A stretch of 64,000 nt of DNA. Origin: Arthrobacter rhizophilus. GTDB taxonomy: Bacteria > Actinomycetota > Actinomycetes > Actinomycetales > Micrococcaceae. Under the pieces are notes generated by a model that worked only from the letters and a program-made list of their open reading frames with translations, searched no databases and was not told where the DNA came from. The translations under genes and the position numbers were made by a program. Where the stretch lies: contig NZ_JAPFFT010000004.1 in assembly GCF_026241105.1 (NCBI RefSeq), positions 124,001 to 188,000 on the forward strand. Reading direction: 5' to 3'. Positions 16,034 through 25,184 of the stretch are shown here, in pieces. Position 1 is the stretch's first letter, and each line of letters begins with the position of its first letter.

Positions 16034-16708
16034 CTACACCCGCAGCGCCCCGAGCCCGGCGATCAGCGCATCCAAGCCCATGCTGAACGCGAGGTCTGAA
16101 GGGTAGTTGTTCCGCTCGGGGCCCAAGCTGCGGACAGCCGACGTGAAGTGCGGAGTGGAGTCCGCCAGCCGGCCGGAATCGAAAATGTCCGCCGGAGCGT
16201 TCGCGTCGAAAGCAGCTCCAAAAATGTAGGCCTCAAGTGCCACGATGCACGGGATGATCTGCTTTTCCGGGAAGCCCGCCTGTAGGAATCCCTCGGTCAC
16301 GGCTTCGTACATGGCGAGGGTCTGTGGGGCGTCTGTCACCGGAAGAACCGCGATCACCGAGATGAGCGGGGTGTGCCTTGCGAAAATACCGCGGTAGGAA
16401 TAGGCCCATTGCCGTACGGCATCTTCCCAGGGCAGCGTGCTGAAACCGCCGAAGTCCACTTTGGACATCAGATCCTCTTCCACCAGCTTGAGGACCTCGT
16501 CTTTGGAGGACACGTGGTTGTAGAGGGCCGACGGCGCCACACCAAGGGAGCGGGCGAGTGCGGCCATGGTGAGGCCGTCGTAGCCCTTCTTACTGACCAG
16601 TTCAAGCGCCGCAGCGGTAATTCCGTCCTGGTTAAGGACCGACGCCATCGGCCGGCCCGCCCTGCGGCGCGCTTTGGTCTCGCCGGGAGCGGGGGTGGGT
16701 GCGGGCAT
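16034..16708 (-). CDS. TetR-family transcriptional repressor
   Basis: A 224-residue regulator with an N-terminal HTH (about 24-70: ITAAALELVSKKGYDGLTMAALARSLGVAPSALYNHVSSKDEV) and a TetR-type C-terminal ligand domain. It is divergent from the flavin monoamine oxidase gene, and a perfect 8-bp inverted repeat lies between the two starts (16790-16810). It most likely represses the oxidase and itself until an amine or its product binds. The ligand is not deducible from sequence. Confidence 0.9.
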   Translation of the reverse strand: MPAPTPAPGETKARRRAGRPMASVLNQDGITAAALELVSKKGYDGLTMAALARSLGVAPSALYNHVSSKDEVLKLVEEDLMSKVDFGGFSTLPWEDAVRQWAYSYRGIFARHTPLISVIAVLPVTDAPQTLAMYEAVTEGFLQAGFPEKQIIPCIVALEAYIFGAAFDANAPADIFDSGRLADSTPHFTSAVRSLGPERNNYPSDLAFSMGLDALIAGLGALRV

Positions 16709-16789
16709 CGCTGACCTTTCTGGAGGCTTGTCACCAGCATTATTCCACTGGGGTCTTCACAGCCGTGGTCAATCCAGCTACAGTTGAGA

Positions 16790-16810
16790 TAAATGAACGT
16801 CATTCATTTA
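16790..16810. promoter_or_regulatory. Operator for the TetR repressor in the divergent promoter region
   Basis: Arms TAAATGAA (16790-16797) and TTCATTTA (16803-16810) are a perfect inverted repeat with a 5-base spacer. It lies 38 bases from the oxidase ATG and 82 bases from the TetR start. The size and symmetry suit a TetR dimer. Confidence 0.7.
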
Positions 16811-16847
16811 TTGGTCAGCCAACGGGGACGGCCACAGAAAGGACATC

Positions 16848-18239
16848 ATGTTGAATCTTGATCGCGACGTCGTAATTGTCGGCGCCGGTCCGTCGGGGTT
16901 GACGGCCGCACGCGAATTGAAGAAGGCCGGACTCAGTGTTGCGGTGCTTGAAGCCCGTGACCGCGTCGGCGGCCGCACGTGGACCGACACCATTGACGGG
17001 GCCGTGCTGGAAATCGGTGGACAATGGGTGTCCCCGGACCAGACCGTCCTCATGGGTCTCTTGGACGAACTCGGCCTGAAGATGTACTCCCGCTACCGTG
17101 ATGGCGAATCCGTGTACTTGGCACCGGATGGCAGCCGCACCCGCTACACCGGGGCTTCCTTCCCGGTCAGCGAGACCACTGCGGCCGAAATGGACAAGCT
17201 CACCGCCATCTTGGACGGCCTCGCCGCAGAGATTGGCGCCGAGGAGCCCTGGGCGCACCCCAAGGCGCGCGAGCTGGACACCATCTCCTTCCACCACTGG
17301 CTGCGCCAGAACTCGACGGACGAGGAAGCCTGCAACAACATCGGCCTCTTCATCGCCGGCGGAATGCTCACCAAGCCGGCCCACGCTTTCTCGGCGCTGC
17401 AGGCTGTGCTGATGGCGGCTTCGGCAGGTTCCTTCTCCAACCTCACCGACGAAGACTTCATCCTGGACAAACGCGTTATCGGCGGCATGCAGCAGGTCTC
17501 CCTGCTGATTGCCGCGGAACTGGGCGACGACGTCGTACTTAACAGCCCGGTCCGCACTTTAAACTGGGAGCCGGCCGGCGAGGGCCACCGCGTCACTGTT
17601 GAGTCCGAGCGCGCAACCGTCAACGCGCGATTCGTCATCATGGCGGTCCCGCCGAACCTCTATTCGCGCGTTTCCTTCAACCCGCCGCTGCCGCGCCGTC
17701 AACACCAGATGCACCAGCACCAGTCCCTCGGCTTGGTCATCAAGATCCACGCCGTCTACAGCACGCCGTTCTGGCGCGAAGATGGCTTGTCCGGCACGGG
17801 TTTTGGCGCTGGCGCCCTGGTCCAGGAGGTCTACGACAACACAAACTACGGAGACACCCGCGGCACCCTGGTGGGCTTCATCTCGGACGAAAAGGCAGAT
17901 GCCGTCTTCGAACTCAGCGCCGAGGACCGCAAGAAGGCCGTCCTTGAATCCATCGCCGGCTTCCTGGGCGAGAAGGCCCTGGACACCGAGGTCTACTACG
18001 AATCCGATTGGGGTTCCGAGGAATGGACCCGCGGAGCTTACGCGGCAAGTTACGATCTGGGTGGCCTGCACCGCTACGGCAAGGACCAGCACGCCAACGT
18101 TGGACCCATCTACTGGTCTTCCTCCGATTTGGCTGCGGAGGGCTACCAGCACGTGGACGGCGCAGTCCGGATGGGCCAGGCAACGGCCGCCCGGATTGTC
18201 ACCGCCAACAACCGCGTCGCCGCGGTACCGGTGGCCTAG
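16848..18239 (+). CDS. FAD-dependent flavin monoamine oxidase (putrescine oxidase-like)
   Basis: A 463-residue amine oxidase. The Rossmann FAD motif VVIVGAGPSGLTAARELKKAG (about 8-28) is followed by EARDRVGGRTWT. The C-terminal FAD block reads GYQHVDGAVRMGQATAARI. The length and the GGQWVSPDQ segment fit the bacterial putrescine/monoamine oxidase group, which oxidises a primary amine to an aldehyde with H2O2 and ammonia. The ATG has AAAGGACATC ahead of it. Putrescine or a related amine is the likely substrate, but this is inferred from the family. It is controlled by the divergent TetR gene. Confidence 0.88.
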   Translation: MLNLDRDVVIVGAGPSGLTAARELKKAGLSVAVLEARDRVGGRTWTDTIDGAVLEIGGQWVSPDQTVLMGLLDELGLKMYSRYRDGESVYLAPDGSRTRYTGASFPVSETTAAEMDKLTAILDGLAAEIGAEEPWAHPKARELDTISFHHWLRQNSTDEEACNNIGLFIAGGMLTKPAHAFSALQAVLMAASAGSFSNLTDEDFILDKRVIGGMQQVSLLIAAELGDDVVLNSPVRTLNWEPAGEGHRVTVESERATVNARFVIMAVPPNLYSRVSFNPPLPRRQHQMHQHQSLGLVIKIHAVYSTPFWREDGLSGTGFGAGALVQEVYDNTNYGDTRGTLVGFISDEKADAVFELSAEDRKKAVLESIAGFLGEKALDTEVYYESDWGSEEWTRGAYAASYDLGGLHRYGKDQHANVGPIYWSSSDLAAEGYQHVDGAVRMGQATAARIVTANNRVAAVPVA

Positions 18240-18257
18240 GAAGCTGAACAAATCCAC

Positions 18258-18306
18258 ACGTGAGGTCTCGGCTCTTTCGCACGTTGAAAGCGTCGAGACC
18301 TCACGT
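18258..18306. repeat. Long intergenic hairpin after the amine oxidase
   Basis: Perfect 13-bp arms ACGTGAGGTCTCG (18258-18270) and CGAGACCTCACGT (18294-18306) with a 23-base inner segment that can itself pair (CTTTC/GAAAG). There is no T-run after it, so it is not a classic intrinsic terminator, although it may still act at the 3' end of the gene. Confidence 0.7.
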
Positions 18307-18329
18307 CTGAAAGTCCGTCCCCGATCCCC

Positions 18330-18360
18330 AACGCCAAGATTGTTGAACAATCTTGGCGTT
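18330..18360. promoter_or_regulatory. 31-bp perfect palindrome, probable GntR/FadR-type operator
   Basis: Two 15-base arms (18330-18344 and 18346-18360) are exact reverse complements around a single G. The centre reads TTGT-TGA-ACAA, which fits the TNGTNNNACNA pattern bound by FadR/FCD-type GntR regulators. It lies 43 bases upstream of pxpA, whose operon ends in exactly such a regulator gene (22675-23361). Confidence 0.7.
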
Positions 18361-18403
18361 TCAGGCATGATAGTGGAGTATTCAACCTGAGACGGGGATC
18401 ACA

Positions 18404-19162
18404 ATGCCTTATATCGACCTCAACAGCGACGTCGGAGAATCCTTCGGAAACTGGACCATGGGCGACGACGCCGCCGTCTTTCGATACGTGTCGAGCGCCA
18501 ATGTGGCCTGCGGATTCCACGCCGGAGATCCCAGCACCATCGCCAGTACGTGCCGCGAGGCCGTTGCCGCCGGAGTGACCATCGGCGCACACGTAGGTTA
18601 CCGGGACCTCGCAGGCTTCGGACGACGCTTCCTGGACTGCGCTGCCACGGAACTGGCCGAGGACGTTCTCTACCAACTCGGCGCGCTCCAGGCCCTGGCC
18701 CGCGCGGCAGGCTCAGAGATCAAATATGTCAAGCCGCACGGCGCCCTCTACAACGCGATCGTCCACCACGAGGTCCACGCACAGGCAGTGGTCGACGCCG
18801 TCCATGCCTTCAGTCCCGGTCTTCCACTCCTTCTTCTGCCGGGCTCGGTAGCCCTCGCCAAAGCTGAAGGGAAAGGCCTCCGTGCCGTAGCCGAGGCGTT
18901 CGCCGACCGCGCCTACAAGCCTGACGGCACCCTCGTATCCCGCCGCGAACCGGGTGCCGTGCTGCACGACTACGCTGCCATCACCAAGAACATGGTCCGC
19001 CTTGCAACCGAGGGCAAAATCGCGGCCAGCGACGGTTCCGTGCTGGACGTCCACGCCGAAAGCATCTGCGTCCACGGAGACACTCCCGGCGCCGTAGCCA
19101 TGGCGGCCGCCGTCCGCAGCGGGCTCGAAGCCGCCGGCGTCACCGTTCGGAGCTTCGCTTGA
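18404..19162 (+). CDS. pxpA: 5-oxoprolinase subunit PxpA (LamB/YcsF family)
   Basis: A 252-residue LamB/YcsF protein. The signature N-terminus [24 protein letters not shown] and [14 protein letters not shown] are clear, and the C-terminus has [13 protein letters not shown]. With PxpB and PxpC it forms the ATP-dependent prokaryotic 5-oxoprolinase that opens pyroglutamate to glutamate. The stop overlaps the TTG start of the fused pxpBC gene, so the subunits are translationally coupled. The start is the ATG at 18404, 43 bases after a palindromic operator. Confidence 0.93.
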   Translation: MPYIDLNSDVGESFGNWTMGDDAAVFRYVSSANVACGFHAGDPSTIASTCREAVAAGVTIGAHVGYRDLAGFGRRFLDCAATELAEDVLYQLGALQALARAAGSEIKYVKPHGALYNAIVHHEVHAQAVVDAVHAFSPGLPLLLLPGSVALAKAEGKGLRAVAEAFADRAYKPDGTLVSRREPGAVLHDYAAITKNMVRLATEGKIAASDGSVLDVHAESICVHGDTPGAVAMAAAVRSGLEAAGVTVRSFA

Positions 19163-20796
19163 GCATCACAGGAACACGCTGGGCAGGTCCGCGCGCTCTG
19201 CTGGTGGAACTCTCCGACCTCGCCTCCGTGCTGGCGTTTCATTCCCGGCTGCTTGCAGAGCCGCTGCCCGGCCAGCTCGACGCGATCGCCGCGGCAGCGA
19301 CCGTACTACTCAAGTTCGGCACGCACGCCGAGGCACTCGCGGCGCGCGCCGCCGTCGGGCATGTTGACCTGCACGAGGTGCCGCAAGAAAATCCCCGCCA
19401 AGTCACCATTGAGGTGGTGTACGACGGCGAGGACCTCGCCGAGGTGGGCATGCTCACCGGACTGGGGGCGGACGGCGTCGTGGCCGCCCACGCCGGGCAA
19501 CTCTGGACCGCCGCGTTCGGCGGATTCGCCCCGGGATTCGCGTATCTGCTCGGCGAGAACCACACCCTCGACGTTCCCCGCCGCAGCTCGCCCCGCACCG
19601 CTGTTCCAGCCGGTTCAGTAGCGCTCGGCGGGACGTTCTCCGCCGTCTACCCGCGGCAGTCCCCGGGCGGGTGGCAGCTGATCGGGCGTACGACGGCGGT
19701 CCTTTGGGACCTCGAGCGGGAGTCGCCGGCGCTTGTCCGCCCGGGAGATAGGGTCCGGTATGTGGCGGTCCGCGAGGCCGTTGAGCTGACTCCCGCACCT
19801 CCCGCAGCACCTCCCGCAGCCCCCGGGGTCACCGGACCCGCGCTGGTGGTGGACTCACCCGGGCTGCAATCGCTCGTCCAGGACCTCGGCCGCCCCGGAC
19901 TGGGAGATCTGGGAGTTTCAGCCGCGGGCGCCGTGGATCAACAATCGACGCGCCAAGCCAACCGCTTGGTGGGCAACGAACCCGGTGCTGCGGTGATCGA
20001 AAATGTGCTGGGCGGACTTTCTGTCCAAGCCGACGGCGACCAAGTGCTCGCCATCGCCGGAGCCGTTGCGCCTCTGGAAATCCGGGACGCATCGGGCGCT
20101 CCTGTACGCCGGGCCGCCATGTGCTCACCCTTCGCTCTGTTGGACGGCGAAACCCTCACTCTGGGCGCCCCATCGCTCGGAGCCCGCAGCTACCTTGCTA
20201 TACGTGGCGGGCTCGATGTGCAGCCGGTTCTTGGCAGCCGCTCGAGCGATTCGATGTCAGGAATCGGACCCGCACCGCTGTCTGTCGGAATGCGCCTGCC
20301 CGTGGGGAAAGCGCCGCTGTTCCAAATGGTTGGCGCTCCCGAGAAATCCACGCTGCGGCTGGGAACGGTCTTTACGCAACTGCGCATCACCTTGGGCCCT
20401 CGGGACGACTGGTTTGATTCCCGCGCCCTGGAGTCGCTCACGCAGGAGGACTGGATCACCACGGAGCAGTCGAACAGGATCGGTGTCCGGCTAAGGCCCG
20501 GAAGCAACCGTGCGCTCGAACGAAACCCCGACCGCGGCGCCGGCGAGCTCCCCAGCGAAGGGGCTGTTGCCGGGGCACTCCAGGTCCCGCCCAACGGACA
20601 TCCCGTCCTCTTCCTGGCCGACCACCCCGTGACGGGCGGCTATCCGGTGATTGCCGTCGTCGTACCCGAAGACCTTCCGACGGCGGCGCAATTGCCGCCC
20701 GGCCACCGCGTGGGGTTCACGATCGTGGACCCCGCAACCCTTGAACCACTTGAACCTGCCGTTGCCGGCGCTGTCTCCGAAGGAACCCAGCCATGA
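19159..20796 (+). CDS. Fused 5-oxoprolinase subunits PxpB-PxpC (allophanate hydrolase-like)
   Basis: A 545-residue fusion. Residues about 1-205 match PxpB (KipI-like; [11 protein letters not shown] and [19 protein letters not shown]). Residues about 220-535 match PxpC (KipA-like; [28 protein letters not shown] and [16 protein letters not shown]). In E. coli these are two proteins; the fusion is common in actinobacteria. It starts with TTG overlapping the pxpA stop and ends with an ATGA overlap into the biotin carboxylase gene. The domains also belong to the urea/biotin-carboxylase-linked hydrolase superfamily. Confidence 0.92.
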   Translation: MSITGTRWAGPRALLVELSDLASVLAFHSRLLAEPLPGQLDAIAAAATVLLKFGTHAEALAARAAVGHVDLHEVPQENPRQVTIEVVYDGEDLAEVGMLTGLGADGVVAAHAGQLWTAAFGGFAPGFAYLLGENHTLDVPRRSSPRTAVPAGSVALGGTFSAVYPRQSPGGWQLIGRTTAVLWDLERESPALVRPGDRVRYVAVREAVELTPAPPAAPPAAPGVTGPALVVDSPGLQSLVQDLGRPGLGDLGVSAAGAVDQQSTRQANRLVGNEPGAAVIENVLGGLSVQADGDQVLAIAGAVAPLEIRDASGAPVRRAAMCSPFALLDGETLTLGAPSLGARSYLAIRGGLDVQPVLGSRSSDSMSGIGPAPLSVGMRLPVGKAPLFQMVGAPEKSTLRLGTVFTQLRITLGPRDDWFDSRALESLTQEDWITTEQSNRIGVRLRPGSNRALERNPDRGAGELPSEGAVAGALQVPPNGHPVLFLADHPVTGGYPVIAVVVPEDLPTAAQLPPGHRVGFTIVDPATLEPLEPAVAGAVSEGTQP

Positions 20797-22526
20797 AAAA
20801 GGTCCTGATCGCCAACCGAGGCGAGATCGCCGTAAGGATTGTCCGAGCCTGCTCCGACGAAGGCCTGCAGTCCGTTGCCGTGTACTCCGACCCCGACGCC
20901 GATGCCCTCCACGTCCGGTTTGCCGACGAGGCCTACGCGCTGGGCGGTTCCACCGGCGCCGAGACGTACTTGGATATCGCAAAGCTGATCGACGTCGCCC
21001 GCCGCGCCGGTGCTGACGCGGTCCATCCCGGATATGGCTTCTTGTCGGAGAACGCTGACTTCGCGCAGGCAGTGATCGACGCAGGCCTTATGTGGATCGG
21101 CCCCGCGCCACAGTCCATACGGGAGCTGGGAAACAAGGTGGTCGCCCGCGAGATCGCCGTCCGCGCCGGGGCTCCGCTCGTTCCCGGCAGCGACGGTCCT
21201 GTGGCCAACGCGGCTGAGGTTCTTGCTTTTGCCTTGGAATACGGCATGCCCGTGGCCATCAAGGCGGCTTTCGGCGGCGGCGGACGCGGGCTCAAGATCG
21301 CAAGACGGCTGGAAGACATCGAGGACGCTTTTGAATCGGCCGTCCGTGAATCCAAGGTGGCCTTCGGACGCGACGAATGCTTCGTAGAGCGCTTCCTGGA
21401 CCAGCCAAGGCATGTCGAGGCCCAGATCCTGGCCGACATGCACGGGAATGTTGTGGTGCTCGGTACGCGCGACTGCTCCCTGCAGCGCCGCAACCAGAAG
21501 CTCGTGGAAGAAGCCCCCGCGCCGTTCCTGAGCCCTGAACAGCGAACCCTCATCCACGAATCGGCCAAGGCCATTTGCCGCGAGGCCGGATACTACGGCG
21601 CAGGAACCGTCGAATACCTCGTGGCCGTGGACGGCACCATCTCCTTCCTGGAAGTCAATACGCGCCTTCAGGTTGAACATCCTGTCACCGAGGAAACGTC
21701 CGGCGTGGATCTGGTCCGCGAGCAGTTCCGGATCGCCGCAGGCGGTGTGCTCTCCCTCACCGAGGACCCCGAGCCGGCAGGCCACGCCTTCGAATTCCGG
21801 CTCAACGCCGAGGATCCTGCACGAGGCTTCCTGCCTGGCCCCGGCACCGTGGACGTGTTCGAAGCGCCCACAGGACCAGGCATCCGCGTGGACTCCGGCG
21901 TTCGATCCGGCTCGGTGGTTCCTGAAGAATACGATTCCCTCTTGGCCAAACTGATTGTCCGCGGCGAAGATCGGCAGCAGGCCTTGCGCCGCGCCCGGGC
22001 TGCCCTGGACGAGATGCAGATCAAGGGACTGCCCACCGTGCTGCCCTTCCACCGGGCAGTGGTCCGCCACGAAGCCTTCACCTCGGAAGACAAGCTCGGC
22101 GTCTACACCACGTGGATCGAGACGGAGTTCGCCGAAGAGCTGGCTGCGTCTCCCGAGATCGCACGCGGGGCACCTGGTTCCGAACGCAGCACGTTCACAG
22201 TGGAACTGGACGGCAAGGCGGTGCAGCTTGGCCTCCCCGTCCGCCTATTTGATGCGCTCATGAACGGCGGCGGCGGTCCAGTTGCTACGGCTCCGGCTCC
22301 GGATGTGGCCGACGATGCCGGACTGGCATCGCCGATGTCCGGCTCGCTGGTGAAGTGGCTGGTTGAGGACGGTGCGGCCATTGAAGCAGGTCAACCCGTG
22401 GCCGTGTTGGAGGCCATGAAGATGGAAACCACCGTCCCGGCCCACCGTTCCGGCACCGTGGCGCGGGGTCCGCAAGAGCCGGGCGCCGCCGTCGGGCGCG
22501 GAGAGGTGCTCGCGAGCATCGGCTGA
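20793..22526 (+). CDS. Biotin carboxylase fused to biotin carboxyl carrier domain (acyl-CoA carboxylase alpha type)
   Basis: A 577-residue protein. The biotin carboxylase domain (about 1-445) has [29 protein letters not shown], the ATP-grasp Gly loop [12 protein letters not shown] and [16 protein letters not shown] linker leads to a biotinyl domain with biotin-accepting Lys in EAMKMETTV (about 540). Such proteins carboxylate biotin for a carboxyltransferase partner, but no carboxyltransferase gene is in the operon. The neighbours are 5-oxoprolinase genes, with an ATGA overlap. The substrate is therefore open; it may work with a remote beta subunit. Confidence 0.92.
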   Translation: MKKVLIANRGEIAVRIVRACSDEGLQSVAVYSDPDADALHVRFADEAYALGGSTGAETYLDIAKLIDVARRAGADAVHPGYGFLSENADFAQAVIDAGLMWIGPAPQSIRELGNKVVAREIAVRAGAPLVPGSDGPVANAAEVLAFALEYGMPVAIKAAFGGGGRGLKIARRLEDIEDAFESAVRESKVAFGRDECFVERFLDQPRHVEAQILADMHGNVVVLGTRDCSLQRRNQKLVEEAPAPFLSPEQRTLIHESAKAICREAGYYGAGTVEYLVAVDGTISFLEVNTRLQVEHPVTEETSGVDLVREQFRIAAGGVLSLTEDPEPAGHAFEFRLNAEDPARGFLPGPGTVDVFEAPTGPGIRVDSGVRSGSVVPEEYDSLLAKLIVRGEDRQQALRRARAALDEMQIKGLPTVLPFHRAVVRHEAFTSEDKLGVYTTWIETEFAEELAASPEIARGAPGSERSTFTVELDGKAVQLGLPVRLFDALMNGGGGPVATAPAPDVADDAGLASPMSGSLVKWLVEDGAAIEAGQPVAVLEAMKMETTVPAHRSGTVARGPQEPGAAVGRGEVLASIG

Positions 22527-22553
22527 GGCGTTCGCGTCGGGGTGCGGCGGCAC

Positions 22554-22640
22554 ATTCTGCTGGATCACCCGAGGGGGCACCGTTTTTTGCGCGGATTTCC
22601 GGGCCGCGTCCGAGGCTTGGACGGTGTGATCCAGCAAAAT
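22554..22640. repeat. Inverted repeat between the carboxylase and GntR genes
   Basis: The 15-base arms ATTCTGCTGGATCAC (22554-22568) and GTGATCCAGCAAAAT (22626-22640) pair with one mismatch around a 57-base centre. It could be a 3'-end element of the carboxylase message or a regulatory site for the GntR gene 35 bases further on. Confidence 0.55.
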
Positions 22641-22674
22641 CCGTCGGGCATCGCCATTCGGTAGATTTGGAGGC

Positions 22675-23361
22675 ATGCCCATGAACGCTGCGCTGCAAGG
22701 AATCGCCGACGCCGGCCACGCCACCCACGCCCACACTGGAGCGTGGGTTGCCGCCCAGCTTCGGCAGCGCATCTCCGACGGCCTGTTGCCGCCCGGCACG
22801 AAGCTTTCCGAGCAGGCACTGTCCGAGGCACTCGGCGTTTCCCGGAACACCCTGCGGGAGGCCTTCACCGTGCTTGCCGGTGAATCCGTGGTCCAGCGCA
22901 TCCCTAACCGTGGGGTGTTCGTGGCCGCCCCCGGAGCCGATGACGTCCGGGAAATCTACCGGGTGCGCCGCCTTATCGAACCGGCGGCCGTTCTATGGGG
23001 AGACGTCCCTGCCGAAGCCCTCAATGCCATGGACGTCATCATCGACAAGGCCCGGGCAGCCCTCGTGGAAGGATCGGTTGCCGGCATGGCAGACGCCAAC
23101 CAAGAACTGCACAAGGCCTTGGTGTCGTTGTCGGGAAGCGCGTCCCTGGAGGCCCTGATGGAGAAGGTGCTGGCCGAGATGCGCTTGGTCTTCCACGCCA
23201 TGGCCACCACCCCCGACTTCCACGGCCACTATGTGGAACGCAATGCTGCCTTGGTTGCCCAGATCCGCAACGGTCAGCGCGAAGAGGCCGCAGCCGAGTT
23301 GCGCCGCTACCTGGACGGGGCGGAGCACGAGCTCTTGGTGCACATCGGGGCTATTCCCTAA
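22675..23361 (+). CDS. GntR-family regulator with FCD domain (FadR subfamily)
   Basis: A 228-residue regulator. The winged HTH (about 20-85) includes RISDGLLPPGTKLSEQALSEALGVSRNTLREAFTVLAGE and NRGVFVAAP. An all-helical FCD effector domain (about 95-220) follows, with Asp/His metal-ligand candidates. As the last gene of the pxp operon it probably regulates that operon through the palindrome at 18330-18360. The effector may be pyroglutamate or a related acid (inference). The start MPMNAALQG is chosen for the GGAGGC sequence just ahead. Confidence 0.9.
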   Translation: MPMNAALQGIADAGHATHAHTGAWVAAQLRQRISDGLLPPGTKLSEQALSEALGVSRNTLREAFTVLAGESVVQRIPNRGVFVAAPGADDVREIYRVRRLIEPAAVLWGDVPAEALNAMDVIIDKARAALVEGSVAGMADANQELHKALVSLSGSASLEALMEKVLAEMRLVFHAMATTPDFHGHYVERNAALVAQIRNGQREEAAAELRRYLDGAEHELLVHIGAIP

Positions 23362-23377
23362 GCCTTCAACGAGGCCT

Positions 23378-24007
23378 TTAGGGTGCAGAAACACCCGCCG
23401 CTGCTTCGGCTTCGGCCATCGCAACGTCCAACTGCTCGACGGCGCCGGCATAGTCCGTCCCGGCGGCGATGCGGCAGCGCTGGGCTTCTTGGAGCGCGCG
23501 AACCAACGCGGCGGTTTGGGGAATGTTGACGTCGCTCATGCCTGGGAAGTCGATGCCTTTGGCGGGGTCGAGTTCATACCTTTGCCAGCGAGCCAAAAGG
23601 GCGTCGTGACGGGCAGCGGCATCGGCATACCCTGGCCGGTTTTCCGGCCTGCTTTGGCGCTTCTGCTCCAGTTTCCGGCCGACGGAGAATGCCGCAAGCG
23701 CGGCACCAACGCCCAGGATGAGCATCAAGAGCCCGACGGCGGGCGAGGCCAACGCAGGGATGACGACGGCCGGGACAACCACCACCAGCCCGGCGAAGAC
23801 GTTCCAGAAGACGGCGTCGGGCTCTTTGACAAGGTCACGGTCGCGGTGTGCGGGCGGCCCGGCCAAGGTGACGTGTCCGCCGTCGGGAGCTCCTTGTGCG
23901 ACGCCCTTACGGACGGCATGGACCGTCAAGGCAACAGCGCACATGAGCAAAATTGCCCACAGTCCGATCTGCCAGACCGTCAGCTGGACCCCAGTTGTGG
24001 CGGGCAT
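23378..24007 (-). CDS. Membrane protein of unknown function
   Basis: A 209-residue protein I do not recognise. There is one N-terminal helix (about 12-31), a short loop with many charged residues, then two helices (about 66-88 and 91-107, VFAGLVVVVPAVVIPAL and VGLLMLILGVGAALAAF). The C-terminal 95 residues are soluble and Ala/Arg/Glu-rich, probably helical. It is convergent with the GntR gene (16-base gap) and nothing nearby suggests a role. Confidence 0.75.
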   Translation of the reverse strand: MPATTGVQLTVWQIGLWAILLMCAVALTVHAVRKGVAQGAPDGGHVTLAGPPAHRDRDLVKEPDAVFWNVFAGLVVVVPAVVIPALASPAVGLLMLILGVGAALAAFSVGRKLEQKRQSRPENRPGYADAAARHDALLARWQRYELDPAKGIDFPGMSDVNIPQTAALVRALQEAQRCRIAAGTDYAGAVEQLDVAMAEAEAAAGVSAP

Positions 24008-24155
24008 CGGACCACCTCCAAGCGAATGCGCACCGCTCTAAATTCAGTATGCGCCGAGGAAACGTTGGAGGCGAGGGCCTGATTTGGGCACAAACGCAAG
24101 AAGGCAGTTCACCCCGGCTGGGCTGATCTGCCTTCCTGTTGAAATCGGGTGGAGC

Positions 24156-24605
24156 TTAAGCGTGGTCCCGCTTGGATGTCTTGGGTGCGTCCCGCTTGGC
24201 TGAGGCGTTTGCCTTGGCTTCCTGGGTAGCTTCCTTTTTGGCAGCTTCGTCCTTGATGCGCTTCGCCTCGGAACGTACGGCTGCGTGGGTGGCGCGCTCG
24301 ACAACGAGCCACTGGGGCGGGGCTTCCAGCAGTTCGGTGATTTCAGCTGTCGTCAGGGGCTCGGTGATGCCGCCCCGGGCGAGACCGCTGATGGAGATGT
24401 TCAGCTTCTGGGCAACCACGGGGCGCGGGTGCGGGCCTGTCCGGCGGAGCTCGGCGAGCCACTCCGGTGCGTTGGCCTGGAGCTCGGCGAAATCGGCGCG
24501 GGTGATTTCCGAATCCTGGAACTCCTGGGGTGTTGCGGGCAGGTAGAGGCCAAGTTTCTTGGCAACGGTGGCCGGCTTCATGGACTGGGAGTTTGCAGAG
24601 GTCAT
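24156..24605 (-). CDS. DUF5997-family protein
   Basis: A 149-residue protein matching my recollection of the DUF5997 family: MKPATVAKKLGLYLPATPQEFQ, ADFAELQANAPEWLAELRRTGPHPRPVVAQKLN and the ISGLARGGI segment. The last 45 residues are Lys/Ala/Glu-rich and probably disordered. The function is unknown. In other actinobacteria this family is, as I recall, found beside a LysR substrate-domain protein; here such a protein lies 3.3 kb away, beyond the modABC genes. It is divergent from the molybdate operon. Confidence 0.8.
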   Translation of the reverse strand: MTSANSQSMKPATVAKKLGLYLPATPQEFQDSEITRADFAELQANAPEWLAELRRTGPHPRPVVAQKLNISISGLARGGITEPLTTAEITELLEAPPQWLVVERATHAAVRSEAKRIKDEAAKKEATQEAKANASAKRDAPKTSKRDHA

Positions 24606-24727
24606 GGTTCAAGGGTATCTGCCGCCGCAGGGAAGTGGCACAGCGGCTGACGGGATCGCCCGGACGTTGCTCCGAGCGATCGGCGGCTGCGGGATCGGCA
24701 GATAGCCGGTCACATACGGTTTTGCGG

Positions 24728-24767
24728 TCAATAGTTCTTATTGAAAGCGCATATGAGGTTCTAGGAT
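24728..24767 (+). promoter_or_regulatory. Likely promoter and operator of the molybdate operon, leaderless start
   Basis: The -10-like TAGGAT (24762-24767) sits exactly at -12 to -7 of the ATG at 24774, so the transcript would be leaderless. A TTATTG (24738-24743) 18 bases upstream can serve as -35. An inverted repeat TCAATA (24728-24733) / TATTGA (24739-24744) overlaps that -35, as a repressor site would. The gene itself has no Shine-Dalgarno sequence, which agrees. Confidence 0.45.
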
Positions 24768-24773
24768 GAATTC

Positions 24774-25184
24774 ATGCCGCATATACGAGTCTCAGAGGCC
24801 GCCCGCTTCCTCGGCGTGAGTGACGATACCGTCCGCCGTTGGATTGATCACGGAGCCCTCACCGGAACAAAGGACGAGTCCGGCCGCCTGGTGGTGGACG
24901 GGCTTGAGCTTGCCCACCTGGCCCGTGAGCAGGCGGCGCTGCCCGAGGACCCCAGCAAAGTGGGCCGTTCTGCGCGCAACCGCTTCGTAGGGCTCGTCAC
25001 CGGCATCACCACGGACAAGGTAATGGCCCAAGTAGAGATGCAATGCGGACCCTTCCGCGTGGTTTCCCTCATGAGCAGCGAAGCCGTCCGGGAACTTGGC
25101 CTTGAGTTGGGGTCCGTTGCAACGGCCGTCGTCAAGGCCACCACCGTCATTGTCGAAACGGCGCAGGGAAAGAGCATCACGTGA
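24774..25184 (+). CDS. HTH-Mop (TOBE) molybdate-binding regulator
   Basis: A 136-residue protein joining an excisionase/MerR-like HTH (about 1-50, IRVSEAARFLGVSDDTVRRWIDHGAL) to one molybdopterin-binding TOBE/Mop domain (about 68-135, SARNRFVGLVTGITTDKVMAQVEMQCGPF). It resembles a compact ModE: the Mop domain would sense molybdate and the HTH regulate the adjacent modABC genes. Its stop overlaps the GTG of modA by four bases. The alternative is a molybdate storage protein, but the HTH argues against that. Confidence 0.85.
   Translation: MPHIRVSEAARFLGVSDDTVRRWIDHGALTGTKDESGRLVVDGLELAHLAREQAALPEDPSKVGRSARNRFVGLVTGITTDKVMAQVEMQCGPFRVVSLMSSEAVRELGLELGSVATAVVKATTVIVETAQGKSIT

Noticed and set aside
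20640..22070. 476-codon minus-strand ORF across the biotin carboxylase gene
   Set aside because: High GC keeps the opposite frame open; no domain is recognisable and the plus-strand gene is unambiguous.
24606..24773. Molybdenum-cofactor riboswitch upstream of the mod genes
   Set aside because: The predicted transcript is leaderless and the gap shows no multi-helix aptamer pattern.
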